Source: Sphingomonas abietis (GTDB lineage Bacteria; Pseudomonadota; Alphaproteobacteria; Sphingomonadales; Sphingomonadaceae). From it: a stretch of DNA of 64,000 nucleotides. The stretch covers positions 992,001 to 1,056,000 of the forward strand of contig NZ_CP115174.1 in NCBI RefSeq assembly GCF_027625475.1, written 5' to 3'. The number at the start of each line of letters is the position of its first letter. Position 1 is the stretch's first letter. Shown here in pieces: positions 24,043 through 33,199 of this stretch. A program made the translations under genes and the position numbers. Below the pieces are notes generated by a model. That model was given only the letters and a program-made list of their open reading frames with translations. It made no database searches and had not been told where the DNA came from.

Positions 24043-25233
24043 ATGACGATCACGCCCCTCATGCCGGTCTATCCGCGCTGCGGTGTGCGTCCCGTCCGAG
24101 GCGAAGGCAGCTACCTGTTCGGGGAAAATGGCGAGCGCTATCTCGATTTCGCCTCGGGCATCGCGGTGAACCTGCTCGGCCACGGCCACCCGCATCTGAC
24201 CAAGGCGTTGCAGGACCAGGTCGCGACGCTGATGCACGTCTCCAACCTCTACGGTTCGCCGCAGGGCGAGGCGCTGGCGCAGCGGCTGGTCGATACCACC
24301 TTCGCCGACACCGTGTTCTTCACCAATTCCGGTGCCGAGGCAGTGGAGTGCGCGATCAAGACCGCGCGCCGCTATCATTTCGCCAGCGGCAACCCGCAGA
24401 AGAACACGCTGATCTGCTTCAACAACGCCTTCCACGGGCGGACGCTGGGCGCGATCTCGGCGACCAACCAGGAGAAGATGCGCGACGGCTTCGAGCCGCT
24501 GCTGCCCGGCTTCACCTATGCGCCGTTCGACGATCTCGCCGCCGCCGAGGCGCTGATCGACGCGAACACCGCCGGCTTCCTGGTCGAGCCGGTGCAGGGC
24601 GAGGGCGGCATCCGCCCGGCGTCGCAGGAATTCCTCAAGGGCCTGCGTGCGTTGGCCGACCAGCATGACCTGATGCTGGTGCTCGACGAGGTGCAGTGCG
24701 GCGTCGCCCGCACCGGCACGCTCTACGCCCACGAGCAGTACGGCATCGTGCCGGACATCATGGCGAGCGCCAAGGGGATTGGCGGCGGCTTCCCGCTGGG
24801 CGCCTGCCTCGCCACCGAGAAGGCGGCCAAGGGCATGGTGATCGGCACCCACGGCTCCACCTATGGCGGCAATCCGCTGGCGATGGCGGCGGGCAATGCG
24901 GTGCTCGACGTGATCCTGGCGCCGGGCTTCCTGGAGCAGGTCAACGCCACCGGCCAGCGCCTGCGCGCCGCGCTGGAGCAGCTGATCCCCAACCATGACC
25001 ATCTGTTCGAGAGCGTGCGCGGCCTGGGGCTGATGCTCGGCGTCAAGATGAAGTCGGACAGCCGCCGCTTCGTCGCCCATGCGCGCGACCATCATGGCCT
25101 GCTGCTGGTCGCGGCCGGCGAGAATGTCGTGCGGGTGCTGCCGCCGCTGGTGATCGAGCAGGCGCATATCGACGAGTTCGTCAGCAAGATGTCGGAGGCT
25201 GCGCGCAGCTATACGCTGCCGAGCGACGATTAA
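24043..25233 (+). CDS. argD: Acetylornithine aminotransferase
   Basis: A 396-residue class-III PLP aminotransferase. It has NSGAEAVECAIKTAR (phosphate loop), FHGRTLG, the Asp of LVLDEVQCGVARTG, and the PLP lysine in SAKGIGGGFPLGA. It transfers an amino group from glutamate to N-acetylglutamate semialdehyde in arginine synthesis and may also serve lysine synthesis. A GAAGGAG site lies about 12 bases before the ATG. It is followed by argF and hslO on the same strand. Confidence 0.95.
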   Translation: MTITPLMPVYPRCGVRPVRGEGSYLFGENGERYLDFASGIAVNLLGHGHPHLTKALQDQVATLMHVSNLYGSPQGEALAQRLVDTTFADTVFFTNSGAEAVECAIKTARRYHFASGNPQKNTLICFNNAFHGRTLGAISATNQEKMRDGFEPLLPGFTYAPFDDLAAAEALIDANTAGFLVEPVQGEGGIRPASQEFLKGLRALADQHDLMLVLDEVQCGVARTGTLYAHEQYGIVPDIMASAKGIGGGFPLGACLATEKAAKGMVIGTHGSTYGGNPLAMAAGNAVLDVILAPGFLEQVNATGQRLRAALEQLIPNHDHLFESVRGLGLMLGVKMKSDSRRFVAHARDHHGLLLVAAGENVVRVLPPLVIEQAHIDEFVSKMSEAARSYTLPSDD

Positions 25234-25245
25234 GACACATAGGCT

Positions 25246-25328
25246 CCGTTCGTCCTGAGCCTGTCGAAGGACGTGCCCCCAGGCGATCCGCTTGCAGCAC
25301 GTCCTTCGACTTCGCTCAGGACGAACGG
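25246..25328. repeat. Palindromic intergenic repeat, family A, copy 2
   Basis: Starts CCGTTCGTCCTGAGCCTGTC and ends with its near reverse complement (GCTCAGGACGAACGG). It lies between argD and argF, so it would be transcribed as a stable hairpin in an argD-argF message. Confidence 0.92.
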
Positions 25329-25354
25329 ATCACCGGAATTGAGGCTGAGACGCC

Positions 25355-26284
25355 ATGACCATCCGCCATTTCCTTGACCTTTCCGATGCCGGGACCGCCG
25401 CGATCGCGGCGATGCTGGCCGATGCCGCCGCCCGCAAGGCGGCGCGTGCGACATCGCCCAAGGGCGCGGCCGATCCCGATCGCCCGCTCGAAGGCCGCAC
25501 GCTGGCGATGATCTTCGAGAAAAGCTCGACCCGCACCCGCGTCTCGTTCGACATGGCGATGCGCCAGTTGGGCGGCACCACCCTGATCCTCGATGCCGGC
25601 ACCACCCAGCTCGGCCGCGGCGAGACGGTGGCGGATACCGCGCGCGTGCTCAGCCGGATGGTCGATGCGATCATGATCCGCACCGACGATCACGCCAAGA
25701 TCGTCGAGATGGCGCAGTACGCGACCGTCCCCGTGATCAACGGCCTGACCGACGCCAGCCATCCCTGCCAGATCATGGCCGACATGCAGACCGTGATCGA
25801 GCGGCGCGGATCGCTTGCCGGCAGCAAATGGGCGTGGCTGGGCGACGGCAACAACGTCCTCCATTCGATCGTGGAGGCGGGCAGCCTGATGGGCTTCGAG
25901 GTCGTCGCGGCCTGCCCCGAGGGCTATGACCCCGATCCCGACGTGATCGGCACCGCGATCAATCGCGGCGGCAAGGTGCGCGTCACCCGCGATGCGGCAG
26001 ATGCGGTGCAGGGCGCCGACATCGTCGTCACCGACACCTGGATCTCGATGGGCCAGAGCCACGCCGAGGCCAAGCTCGCGGCGATGATGCCCTATCAGGT
26101 CACCATCGAGCTGATGGCCAAGGCCAAGCCGAACGGCACCTTCCTGCACTGCCTCCCCGCGCATCGCGGCGAGGAGGTGGTGGACGCGGTGATCGACGGC
26201 CCGCAGTCGGCGATCTGGGACGAGGCGGAGAACCGCCTCCACGCCCAGAAGTCGGTGCTGCTGTGGTGCTTCGGCAAGCTGTAG
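25355..26284 (+). CDS. argF: Ornithine carbamoyltransferase
   Basis: A 309-residue carbamoyltransferase with the carbamoyl-phosphate loop SSTRTR (about residues 57-62), the DASHPCQ segment and [11 protein letters not shown] near the C terminus. It makes citrulline from ornithine. It is bracketed on both sides by family-A palindromic repeats, an arrangement seen nowhere else in the window. Length is normal for the anabolic enzyme. Confidence 0.96.
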   Translation: MTIRHFLDLSDAGTAAIAAMLADAAARKAARATSPKGAADPDRPLEGRTLAMIFEKSSTRTRVSFDMAMRQLGGTTLILDAGTTQLGRGETVADTARVLSRMVDAIMIRTDDHAKIVEMAQYATVPVINGLTDASHPCQIMADMQTVIERRGSLAGSKWAWLGDGNNVLHSIVEAGSLMGFEVVAACPEGYDPDPDVIGTAINRGGKVRVTRDAADAVQGADIVVTDTWISMGQSHAEAKLAAMMPYQVTIELMAKAKPNGTFLHCLPAHRGEEVVDAVIDGPQSAIWDEAENRLHAQKSVLLWCFGKL

Positions 26285-26340
26285 GGGCCGGGGTGGACAT
26301 CGGGGCACGCGCTTCCGATATGTCTGCCAACTTCCTTCCC

Positions 26341-26420
26341 CGTTCGTCCTGAGCCTGTCGAAGGACGTGCTGCGAGCGTGGCGCTTGTGGCACGCACTTC
26401 GACGGGCTCGGTGCGAACGG
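26341..26420. repeat. Palindromic intergenic repeat, family A, copy 3
   Basis: Starts CGTTCGTCCTGAGCCTGTCG and ends TTCGACGGGCTCGGTGCGAACGG (arms slightly diverged). It lies between argF and hslO. Confidence 0.9.
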
Positions 26421-26446
26421 GCTAAGGTTCCGGGGATAATCGATTG

Positions 26447-27364
26447 ATGACTGACACCGCCACCCGCCCGTGCGACACCGCGCTCGGCTTCACCATCGCC
26501 ACCCGCCATGCCCGTGGCCGCGTCGTGCGGCTGGGGCCGGCGCTCGACACCATCCTCGCCGCCCACGCCTATCCGCCGGTGCTGGCCCGCGTGCTGGCCG
26601 AGGCGCTGGTGCTGGCGGCGCTGCTCGGCTCGACGCTGAAGCATGAGGAGGGCCAGCTCACCCTCCAGGCGCAGACCGAGGGCGGGGTGATCGACCTGCT
26701 CGTTGCCGATTATCGCAACGGCGCGATGCGCGGCTATCTGCGCTACGATGCCGACAAGCTGGCCGAGGCGCCGGCCGATCCCTCGCTGTTCGGGCTGTTC
26801 GGCAAGGGCTATCTGGCGATCACCTTCGACCAGGCGCCGCTGCCCGGCCATAGCAGCGGCGAGCGCTATCAGGGCATCGTGCCGCTGGAGGGCGGCTCGC
26901 TGGCCGATGCCGCCCAGCATTATTTCGCCCAGTCCGAACAGATACCGAGCATCGTCCGCGCCGCGGTGACGACGCTGCCCGATGGCCGCCACGTCGCCGG
27001 CGGCCTGCTCGTCCAGCACCTGCCCGAGGGCGAGGAGGGGCGCGAGCGCCTCCACACCCGGCTCGATCATCCCGAATGGCAGCATGTCGAGGCGCTGGCC
27101 CAGACGGTCAGCCCCGCCGAGCTGACCGATGCGGGCCTGCCGCTCGACGATCTGCTGTGGCGGCTGTTCCACGAGGAGGAGGAGGTGCGGCTGCTGCCGA
27201 TCGCCTCGCTGTCGCGCGGCTGCCGCTGCTCGGCCGCGCACATCCAGACGGTGATCGCCCGCTTCCCGCCCGAGGAGCGCGTCGCGATGGCCGACGCCGA
27301 TGGCTTCGTCCATGTCGATTGCGAATTCTGCGCGAAGAGCTTCCCGGTCGCGCTGCCGGCCTGA
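26447..27364 (+). CDS. hslO: Redox-regulated chaperone Hsp33
   Basis: A 305-residue Hsp33. The C-terminal zinc switch has C-x-C (GCRCS) and C-x-x-C (CEFC), about 70 bp from the end. These cysteines release zinc and form disulfides on oxidation, activating the holdase. The N-terminal core has LLGSTLKHEEGQLTLQAQ. The ATG at 26447 is used; a TTG lies one codon before. The argD-argF-hslO order is common in Alphaproteobacteria (known). Confidence 0.95.
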   Translation: MTDTATRPCDTALGFTIATRHARGRVVRLGPALDTILAAHAYPPVLARVLAEALVLAALLGSTLKHEEGQLTLQAQTEGGVIDLLVADYRNGAMRGYLRYDADKLAEAPADPSLFGLFGKGYLAITFDQAPLPGHSSGERYQGIVPLEGGSLADAAQHYFAQSEQIPSIVRAAVTTLPDGRHVAGGLLVQHLPEGEEGRERLHTRLDHPEWQHVEALAQTVSPAELTDAGLPLDDLLWRLFHEEEEVRLLPIASLSRGCRCSAAHIQTVIARFPPEERVAMADADGFVHVDCEFCAKSFPVALPA

Positions 27365-27484
27365 GGAGGAAGCCGCGCCCGTCCCGTTAAGCGGATGTTG
27401 ACGGGATCGGGTGTAGCGAGGGGGCGTGCTGCCGAGGATGGCGGCGGCGCGATCTCCCTGATCCGGCCCTTGACGGGGCCAACT

Positions 27485-27517
27485 GGGCCGCTCCGCAATG
27501 GGCGGCCCCCTCTTTTT
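27485..27517 (+). terminator. Intrinsic terminator between hslO and queC (possible attenuator)
   Basis: GGGCCGC, 10-nt loop, GCGGCCC then CCTCTTTTT. It ends 41 bp before the queC ATG. Upstream, at about 27464-27480, another GGCCC/GGGGCC hairpin could compete for the same bases. It may terminate hslO mRNA, attenuate queC, or both. Confidence 0.82.
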
Positions 27518-27558
27518 GGGCGCTTGCCCCTGCCAAAGAGCGCGAGTAGCGCAGGACC

Positions 27559-28257
27559 ATGACAGACCTTCACCGCTCCGGCCGCCGCCAGGCCGTCGTC
27601 CTGCTCTCGGGCGGGCTCGATTCGATGGTCACCGCAGGGCTCGCCAAGGAGGCGGGCTATGGTGTCCTCGCGCTCACCGTGAACTATAATCAGCGCCATC
27701 TGGTCGAGCTGGCCTCGGCGCGCCGCATCGCCGCCGCGCTCGAGGTCGATCGCCATGTCGTGCTGCCGATCGATCTGCGCGCCTTCGGCGGCTCCTCGCT
27801 GACCGACGACATCGACGTGCCGAAGGAGGGCGTGCAGCCCGGCATTCCCAGCACCTATGTGCCGGCGCGCAACACCATCTTCCTGTCGCTGGCGCTCGGC
27901 TGGGCGGAGGCGACCGGCGCGCGCGACCTGTTCCTCGGCATCAACGCGCTCGATTATTCGGGCTATCCCGATTGCCGGCCGGAATTCGTCGAGGCGTTCG
28001 AGACGCTCGCGGCGCGGGCCACCAAGGCCGGCGTCGAGGGCGATCGCTTCCAGGTCCACGCGCCGCTCCAGCACATGACCAAGGCCGATATCGCGCGCGA
28101 GGCCGATCGGCTCGGGCTGGATGCCGGGATGAGCTGGTCCTGCTACGATCCGCAGGGCGGCGACCATTGCGGGCTGTGCGACAGCTGCCGGCTCCGTCAC
28201 AAGGGTTTCGAGGAGGCGGGCCTGCCGGACCCGACCTCCTACGCCGTCCTGCCATGA
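27559..28257 (+). CDS. queC: 7-cyano-7-deazaguanine synthase
   Basis: A 232-residue PP-loop ATPase. It has SGGLDSM at the N terminus and a C-terminal zinc site C-x8-C-x2-C-x2-C (CYDPQGGDHCGLCDSC). It converts 7-carboxy-7-deazaguanine to preQ0, a step of queuosine tRNA modification. The stop overlaps the queE ATG by 3 bases (ATGA). Confidence 0.96.
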   Translation: MTDLHRSGRRQAVVLLSGGLDSMVTAGLAKEAGYGVLALTVNYNQRHLVELASARRIAAALEVDRHVVLPIDLRAFGGSSLTDDIDVPKEGVQPGIPSTYVPARNTIFLSLALGWAEATGARDLFLGINALDYSGYPDCRPEFVEAFETLAARATKAGVEGDRFQVHAPLQHMTKADIAREADRLGLDAGMSWSCYDPQGGDHCGLCDSCRLRHKGFEEAGLPDPTSYAVLP

Positions 28258-28886
28258 GCTTCGCGGTCAAGGAGATGTTCCTCACGCTCCAGGGCGAGGG
28301 GATCAATGCCGGCCGCCGCGCGGTCTTCCTGCGCTTCGCCGGCTGCAATTTATGGTCAGGCCGCGAGCAGGACCGGGCGAGCGCGATCTGCACCTTCTGC
28401 GACACCGATTTCGTCGGCATCGACGGCGATGGCGGCGGCCGCTTCGCGGATGCCGCGGCGCTGGCGGCGGCGGTGGCGGCGAAATGGGGCGCGGTCGGCG
28501 GGCGACGGCTGGTGGTGATCACCGGCGGCGAGCCGATGCTCCAGGTCACCGAGGCGCTGATCGACGCGCTCCACGCCGCCGGGTTCGAGATCGCGATCGA
28601 GACCAACGGCACGCTGCCGGTGCCGCGCAGCATCGACTGGATCACGGTGAGCCCCAAGGCGGGCAGCGCGGTCGTCCAGCGCTCGGGCAATGAGCTGAAG
28701 CTGGTCTGGCCGCAGCCGGGGATCGACCCGGACGCGCTGGAGGCATGGGATTTCGACCATTTCCTGATCCAGCCGCTCGACAGCCCGGCACGCGACGAAT
28801 CGCGCGAGGCGGCGATCCGCCATGTCGTCGATCATCCGGCCTGGCGGCTCTCGGTCCAGACCCACAAGCTGCTCGGCATCCGCTGA
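28254..28886 (+). CDS. queE: 7-carboxy-7-deazaguanine synthase
   Basis: A 210-residue radical SAM enzyme with a minimal fold. The iron-sulfur cluster motif is the variant C-x14-C-x2-C (CNLWSGREQDRASAICTFC) known from the Burkholderia-type QueE, not CxxxCxxC. The GGEP motif for SAM binding is at ITGGEPML. It makes CDG from 6-carboxytetrahydropterin and feeds QueC. Translationally coupled to queC. queD is not nearby. Confidence 0.94.
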   Translation: MSFAVKEMFLTLQGEGINAGRRAVFLRFAGCNLWSGREQDRASAICTFCDTDFVGIDGDGGGRFADAAALAAAVAAKWGAVGGRRLVVITGGEPMLQVTEALIDALHAAGFEIAIETNGTLPVPRSIDWITVSPKAGSAVVQRSGNELKLVWPQPGIDPDALEAWDFDHFLIQPLDSPARDESREAAIRHVVDHPAWRLSVQTHKLLGIR

Positions 28887-28895
28887 AACGCCCCG

Positions 28896-28921
28896 CCCCG
28901 CCCCGTCTCGACGGGGCGGGG
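28896..28921. terminator. Strong GC hairpin after queE
   Basis: CCCCGCCCCG and CGGGGCGGGG form a perfect 10-bp stem with a 6-nt loop between the convergent queE and the gene at 28932. No U-run follows on either strand. Confidence 0.5.
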
Positions 28922-28931
28922 ATCGTCGCGG

Positions 28932-29609
28932 TCAGCCGCGGCTCATGCACTTCTTCTTGAGCTCGCCATTCTTGTCGAAGCAGGCGGGCGGGAAGGCCGG
29001 CACCTCGGGATCGACCATCTGGATCGGCGGGGCGATGTTGCTTTCCAGATCGCCGGCCGGCTTCAGGCTGTTGCGCAGCTCGCGCAGGCGATCGCGGGCG
29101 ATCAGCTTGAACGAGCCCTTGGGCGCCATCAGCGCGGCCTGGCCGATGTTGGAGGCGTCCTGGCAGAAGCCGCGCTGGGCATAGACGGTCGAGAAGCTGC
29201 TATAGGTGCGGGTGTTGAAATTATCGAACGCGGCGTTGATCGCGTTGACGCTGGAACCCTTGGCGGCGGTGCGCTTGAAATAGCCCTGCAGCGTCTTGTA
29301 GTTCGTCGCCAGCTCCTTGGCGTGATGGGTCAGCATCGCGTTATAGTTGGAGACGGTCATCAGCGACGGCGCGAACTGGCATTGCAGGGCCGCGAAGTTG
29401 AGCCCCGCGCGCGTCGTCCACACGATCTCGGCATCGACCTCGGCGGCGGTGGCGCCGGGCAGCGGGATCATCACGCCGAGTTCCGGGCCGGTGACGGGCG
29501 CACCGGCGAAATGGGGCGATTTCCAGTAGAGCTGGGCGGAGGCAGGGGCGGACAACAGCCCTGCGATAGACATCAGCGCCACCGTGACCCGGCGCGAACG
29601 AACCCTCAT
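28932..29609 (-). CDS. Secreted hypothetical protein, 225 aa
   Basis: A signal peptide (VTVALMSIAGLLSAPASA) is followed by a soluble helical domain of about 200 residues containing several cysteines (LQCQF, GFCQDA, PACFD, KKCMS), which could form disulfides. The start at 29609 has GGAGAG upstream. I recognise no catalytic motif or family. It is likely periplasmic. Confidence 0.7.
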   Translation of the reverse strand: MRVRSRRVTVALMSIAGLLSAPASAQLYWKSPHFAGAPVTGPELGVMIPLPGATAAEVDAEIVWTTRAGLNFAALQCQFAPSLMTVSNYNAMLTHHAKELATNYKTLQGYFKRTAAKGSSVNAINAAFDNFNTRTYSSFSTVYAQRGFCQDASNIGQAALMAPKGSFKLIARDRLRELRNSLKPAGDLESNIAPPIQMVDPEVPAFPPACFDKNGELKKKCMSRG

Positions 29610-29774
29610 CTTATTCTCTCCGAAAGACCCCGACCGGGGTGCCCTATGCGCGCCATTCAACGGCTTGCCGCCTGCACGCAGCCTTAATCATTCCGAGGCC
29701 GACCGCAAGATGCGGCGGCCCATGCTGCGCTGCAACGTCCTGCAAAACGGCGCGAATTCGATTCGTCCTGACGC

Positions 29775-29805
29775 AAAAAGGGCCGCCCGGTCGCCCGGGC
29801 GGCCC
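29775..29805 (-). terminator. Rho-independent terminator of the small lipoprotein gene
   Basis: On the minus strand, GGGCCGCCCGG and CCGGGCGGCCC form an 11-bp stem followed by five T residues at 29779-29775. It lies 47 bp past the stop codon at 29852. Confidence 0.85.
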
Positions 29806-29851
29806 TTCCTGCGCGTGGCGGGCGCCGTCCCGCAGGACGGTGCCCGTGCGA

Positions 29852-30076
29852 TCACATCGCGTTGCCGGTGGCGTTGCCGCCGGTCGCGGCGTCGTTGGCG
29901 GTGGCGTCCATCGCGCTCGCGTCGTTGGTCATGCCGCTGCTGCTGTCCATCGTGTCCATGTTGGACATGTTGGTGTCGGTGGTGGCGGTGTTGTCGCTAT
30001 GGCCGCAGGCCGCGACCAACAGGGCGCCGCCGACGACCAGCGAGGTGGCGGTCAGGGTCTTGAGAATATTGCGCAT
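29852..30076 (-). CDS. Small lipoprotein, Met/Asp/Ser-rich, 74 aa
   Basis: The N terminus is a lipoprotein signal with the lipobox LLVAAC (Cys about 24), so the product should be lipid-anchored. The mature part of about 50 residues is low-complexity, rich in Met, Asp, Asn, Ser, Thr and Ala (for example NMSNMDTMDSSSGMTNDASA), with no defined fold. The Met/Asp pattern recalls metal- or copper-handling segments, but that is speculation. It has its own terminator. Confidence 0.7.
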   Translation of the reverse strand: MRNILKTLTATSLVVGGALLVAACGHSDNTATTDTNMSNMDTMDSSSGMTNDASAMDATANDAATGGNATGNAM

Positions 30077-30162
30077 ATAGGGCTCCTGGCAAAGATCGGG
30101 GCACCGGCTTGCGGCCGGGCACCCCGCTGAATCCGATCGTGCAACCCCCCGTCGGCCTGCAA

Positions 30163-30810
30163 TCAGGCGTTGGTCAGGCCGGACAGGAAGCTCTCAAACC
30201 CGCTTTGCAGGGCGTCGTCAAACTGTTTCAGGTCGGCAACCTTTCCCAGCTGGGCGAGGCTGGTCACCGGATAGTCGGGCAGGCCGCAGGGCACGATGCC
30301 GCCGAAATGGCTGAGGTCGGGCGCGACGTTCACCGCGAAGCCGTGGAGCGTCACCCAGCGGCGCACCCGCACCCCGATCGCGCCGATCTTGGCCTCCTGC
30401 CCGCGATAGGCGGTCCATACGCCGACGCGGCCGTCCGCGATCCACGCCTCGACGCCGAGTTCGGCGAGCGCGCCGATCAGCCAGGCCTCCAGCCGGTGGA
30501 CGAAGCAGCGCACGTCGCGCCCGCGCTTGTCGAGATCGAGCACCAGATAGCCGACCCGCTGGCCGGGGCCGTGATAGGTGTATTTGCCGCCGCGCCCGGC
30601 CGGATAGACCGGGAAGCGATCGGGCGCGATCAGGTCGGTGGCGACCGCGCTGGTGCCGGCGGTGTAGAGCGGCGGATGCTCCAGCAGCCATACCAGTTCG
30701 CGCGCGGTGCCGGCACGCACGGCGGTGGCGCGCGCCTCCATCTCGGCCAGCGCCTCGGGATAGGGGATCGGGCTTGGCGAAACCCGCCATTCGATATCGT
30801 CGCTCAGCAT
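30163..30810 (-). CDS. lipB: Octanoyl-[acyl carrier protein]:protein N-octanoyltransferase
   Basis: A 215-residue LipB. It carries [33 protein letters not shown], the lysine in [23 protein letters not shown] and the catalytic cysteine in GGIVPCGL. It transfers octanoate from ACP to lipoyl domains. The start is taken as the ATG at 30810; longer upstream frames lack homology. Divergent from the membrane gene at 30889. Confidence 0.95.
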   Translation of the reverse strand: MLSDDIEWRVSPSPIPYPEALAEMEARATAVRAGTARELVWLLEHPPLYTAGTSAVATDLIAPDRFPVYPAGRGGKYTYHGPGQRVGYLVLDLDKRGRDVRCFVHRLEAWLIGALAELGVEAWIADGRVGVWTAYRGQEAKIGAIGVRVRRWVTLHGFAVNVAPDLSHFGGIVPCGLPDYPVTSLAQLGKVADLKQFDDALQSGFESFLSGLTNA

Positions 30811-30888
30811 GTCGCCCCCGCAGATGGCGTGGCATGGGCCGGCGATCAAGCGGCTTGGCGACGCGCCATGCTCTGCTAGAGGAGGGGG

Positions 30889-31701
30889 ATGATCGAAAGA
30901 ACCAAGATTTCGCTGGGCGCGGTGTGGGAAGAGGCGTTCGCCTTCTGCAAGGCGGAGGTCGCGCTGCTGGCGCCGCTGGCCGTGCTCTGCTTCGGCCTGC
31001 CGCTGGTCGTGCTGGATCTGGTGATGCCGACCAAGCTGGTCGTCGACGGCGCCGTCGCGGTCGGGCCGTGGATGGCGTGGATCATCCCCCATGCGCTGTT
31101 CAGCCTGCTCGGCACGCTGTCGATCACGGCGCTGACGGCGCGCGCCGGGATCAGCGTGCGCGAGGCGTTGCAGACCGGCGTGTCGCGGATGCCGGCGGGG
31201 ATCGCGGTGGCGCTGCTCGCCTTCGGCGCGGTGGTGCTGGCGTCGATCCCGGTGGGCATCGTCGCCGGCATCGAATCCTCGGTGACGGGCAAGGCCGGCG
31301 CGGCCTTCCTGCTCGCCTATCTGCTGGTGCTGGTCGGGCTGGCGTGGCTGGCGATGCGGTTGCTGCCAGTGTGGGCGGCGATCGCGACGAGCCGGGTCAA
31401 TGGCTGGGCGACGGTGCGGGCGACGCTGGCGCTGACCCGCGGGCTGGCGCCGCAGATGCTGCTGCTGCGCATCGTGGCGTGGATCAGCCAGTTCCTCGTG
31501 ATGTCGGTGCTGATGCTGCCGGCGCGCGCGATCTTCGAGCTGATCGGCCGCGCCACCGGCGCCACCGCGCTGACCGATCTGCTGGCGACGCTCGTCGGCA
31601 GCGTCGTCGCGGCGGCGATCGTGACGCTGTGGACGGTGTATGTCGCGCTGCTCTACCGCAAGATGGTCAGTGCGGCGGTGGCGGCGATCAGGGACCAGTG
31701 A
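30889..31701 (+). CDS. Polytopic membrane protein of unknown function
   Basis: A 270-residue, very hydrophobic protein with about six membrane helices and little polar loop. The ATG has GGAGGGGG upstream. The pattern resembles the membrane domain of glycerophosphoryl-diester-phosphodiesterase-like (DUF7847-type) proteins found in sphingomonads, but I see no catalytic domain. Its function is unassigned. Confidence 0.75.
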   Translation: MIERTKISLGAVWEEAFAFCKAEVALLAPLAVLCFGLPLVVLDLVMPTKLVVDGAVAVGPWMAWIIPHALFSLLGTLSITALTARAGISVREALQTGVSRMPAGIAVALLAFGAVVLASIPVGIVAGIESSVTGKAGAAFLLAYLLVLVGLAWLAMRLLPVWAAIATSRVNGWATVRATLALTRGLAPQMLLLRIVAWISQFLVMSVLMLPARAIFELIGRATGATALTDLLATLVGSVVAAAIVTLWTVYVALLYRKMVSAAVAAIRDQ

Positions 31702-31742
31702 TCGGGCGGCCCTGACCCGCTCCCGCTACCAGCAACTGCCGT

Positions 31743-32348
31743 TCACGCGCCGCCCAGCAGCGGGATGTGCGGGGCGGCGTCGATCGGCAACAGGCCGAGG
31801 ATGCGGGGATCGGTGAAGGTCTCGATCGCGCGCGCATAGGGCATGAAGCCCTGCGCCCGGTAGAAGCCGAGCGCGCGCGGATGATCGAGCGTGCAGGTGT
31901 GGACCCAGACGCGCGCGACGTCGGCGCGCCCTTCCTGCTTGCGCCACGCCAGCGCCAGCGCATGGCCCATCAGCCAGCGCCCTTCGCCCCGCCCGGTGAG
32001 TTCGGGCACGAGGCCGAAATAGCTGATTTCGGCAGCGCCGGCCTGTCGGAAATCGAGTTCGAGCAGGCCGATCTCGATCCCGCGCGGATCGGTGACGGCG
32101 TAGATCTCCACCGCCGGATCATGGGTGATCGCATCGAGCGTCGCATCGTCCATGACCAGCCGGGAAAACCACAGCCACGGCTCGCCGACGCGGCGGAACA
32201 GCGCCCGGTAGCGATCGGACGACGGCGCCCGCCAGCGATCGAGCCGCAGCTTCGAGGGCGTCAGCGCGCGCGCCCTGGGGCGTTCGCGCATCTCCAGCGA
32301 CGTCACGATGGTGGCGATCTCGCCCGGCGCGACGGGGATCAGGCTCAT
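31743..32348 (-). CDS. GNAT-family N-acetyltransferase
   Basis: A 201-residue protein with a GNAT fold. The acetyl-CoA loop region is VPELTGRGEGRWLMGHALALAW (Q/RxxGxG/A variant RGEG), followed by VWVHTCTLDHPRALGFYRAQGF, a typical C-terminal strand-helix. The substrate is unknown. Start/stop overlap (ATGA) with hemF on the same strand suggests one transcript trmL-hemF-GNAT. Confidence 0.88.
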   Translation of the reverse strand: MSLIPVAPGEIATIVTSLEMRERPRARALTPSKLRLDRWRAPSSDRYRALFRRVGEPWLWFSRLVMDDATLDAITHDPAVEIYAVTDPRGIEIGLLELDFRQAGAAEISYFGLVPELTGRGEGRWLMGHALALAWRKQEGRADVARVWVHTCTLDHPRALGFYRAQGFMPYARAIETFTDPRILGLLPIDAAPHIPLLGGA

Positions 32349-33199
32349 TCCCAGATCGCCCGCGGCGGCAGGCTCATCAGGATCGCCTCGACATTGCCGC
32401 CGGTCTTGAGCCCGAAGGTGGTGCCGCGATCATAGACCAGGTTGAACTCGGCATAGCGCCCGCGCCAGGCGAGCATCCGCCGCTCCTCCTCGGCGGTGAA
32501 GGGCAGGCCCATGCGGCGGCGGACGATCTGCGGATAGACGGCGAGGAACGCCTCGCCGACGTCGCGGGTGAAGGCGAAGGCGGGATCGAACGCCGCCCCC
32601 TCGGCCTCGAGATGATCGTAGAAGATGCCGCCGACGCCGCGCTGCACGCCGCGATGGGGGATGAAGAAATACTCCTCCGCCCATTGGCGGAAGCGCGGAT
32701 AGTCGGCGATCGGCGCATGGGCGTCGCAGGCGGCGGCGAAGGCGGCGTGGAAGTCCGCGCTGTCGTCGGCATCGGGCAGCGGCGGGTTGAGATCGGCGCC
32801 GCCGCCGAACCAGCGCTTGGTGGTGACGAGGAAGCGGGTGTTCATGTGGACGGCGGGCACATGCGGGTTGGCCATGTGCGCGACCAGGCTGATGCCGGTG
32901 GCGAAGAAGCGCGGATCGTCGCCGGCGCCGTGGATCGACCGGGCGAACTCGCCCTCGAAGCGGCCGCCGACGGTGGAGACGTTGACGCCGACCTTCTCGA
33001 ACACGCGCCCCTTCATCACCCCGCGCACGCCGCCGCCGCCATCCTCGCCCGAGGGATCGGTGCGCGGCCACGGCGTATAGTCGAAGACGGCATCCGATCC
33101 GGCCTCGCGCTCGATCGCCTCGAACGCCGTGCAGATGCGGGTCCGCAGCGCCTCGAACCAGGTGCGCGCCGCCTGTTGTTGCTCGTCCAGCGCGATCAT
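32345..33199 (-). CDS. hemF: Oxygen-dependent coproporphyrinogen III oxidase
   Basis: A 284-residue HemF, aerobic coproporphyrinogen oxidase of haem synthesis. Conserved segments are VSTVGGRFEGEFARSI, HMNTRFLVTTKRWFGGGADLN and EYFFIPHRGVQRGVGGIFYDH. Length is slightly below the E. coli enzyme, complete at both ends. It overlaps trmL upstream and the GNAT gene downstream by 4 bp each. Confidence 0.96.
   Translation of the reverse strand: MIALDEQQQAARTWFEALRTRICTAFEAIEREAGSDAVFDYTPWPRTDPSGEDGGGGVRGVMKGRVFEKVGVNVSTVGGRFEGEFARSIHGAGDDPRFFATGISLVAHMANPHVPAVHMNTRFLVTTKRWFGGGADLNPPLPDADDSADFHAAFAAACDAHAPIADYPRFRQWAEEYFFIPHRGVQRGVGGIFYDHLEAEGAAFDPAFAFTRDVGEAFLAVYPQIVRRRMGLPFTAEEERRMLAWRGRYAEFNLVYDRGTTFGLKTGGNVEAILMSLPPRAIWE

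Noticed and set aside
25230-25454. Minus-strand frame across the argD-argF gap
   Set aside because: It is created by the family-A repeat, whose translation gives recurring meaningless peptides.
27365-27484. preQ1 riboswitch upstream of queC
   Set aside because: I looked for the C-rich loop and A-rich tail of preQ1-I and for preQ1-II/III layout and did not see them; only hairpins and a terminator are evident.
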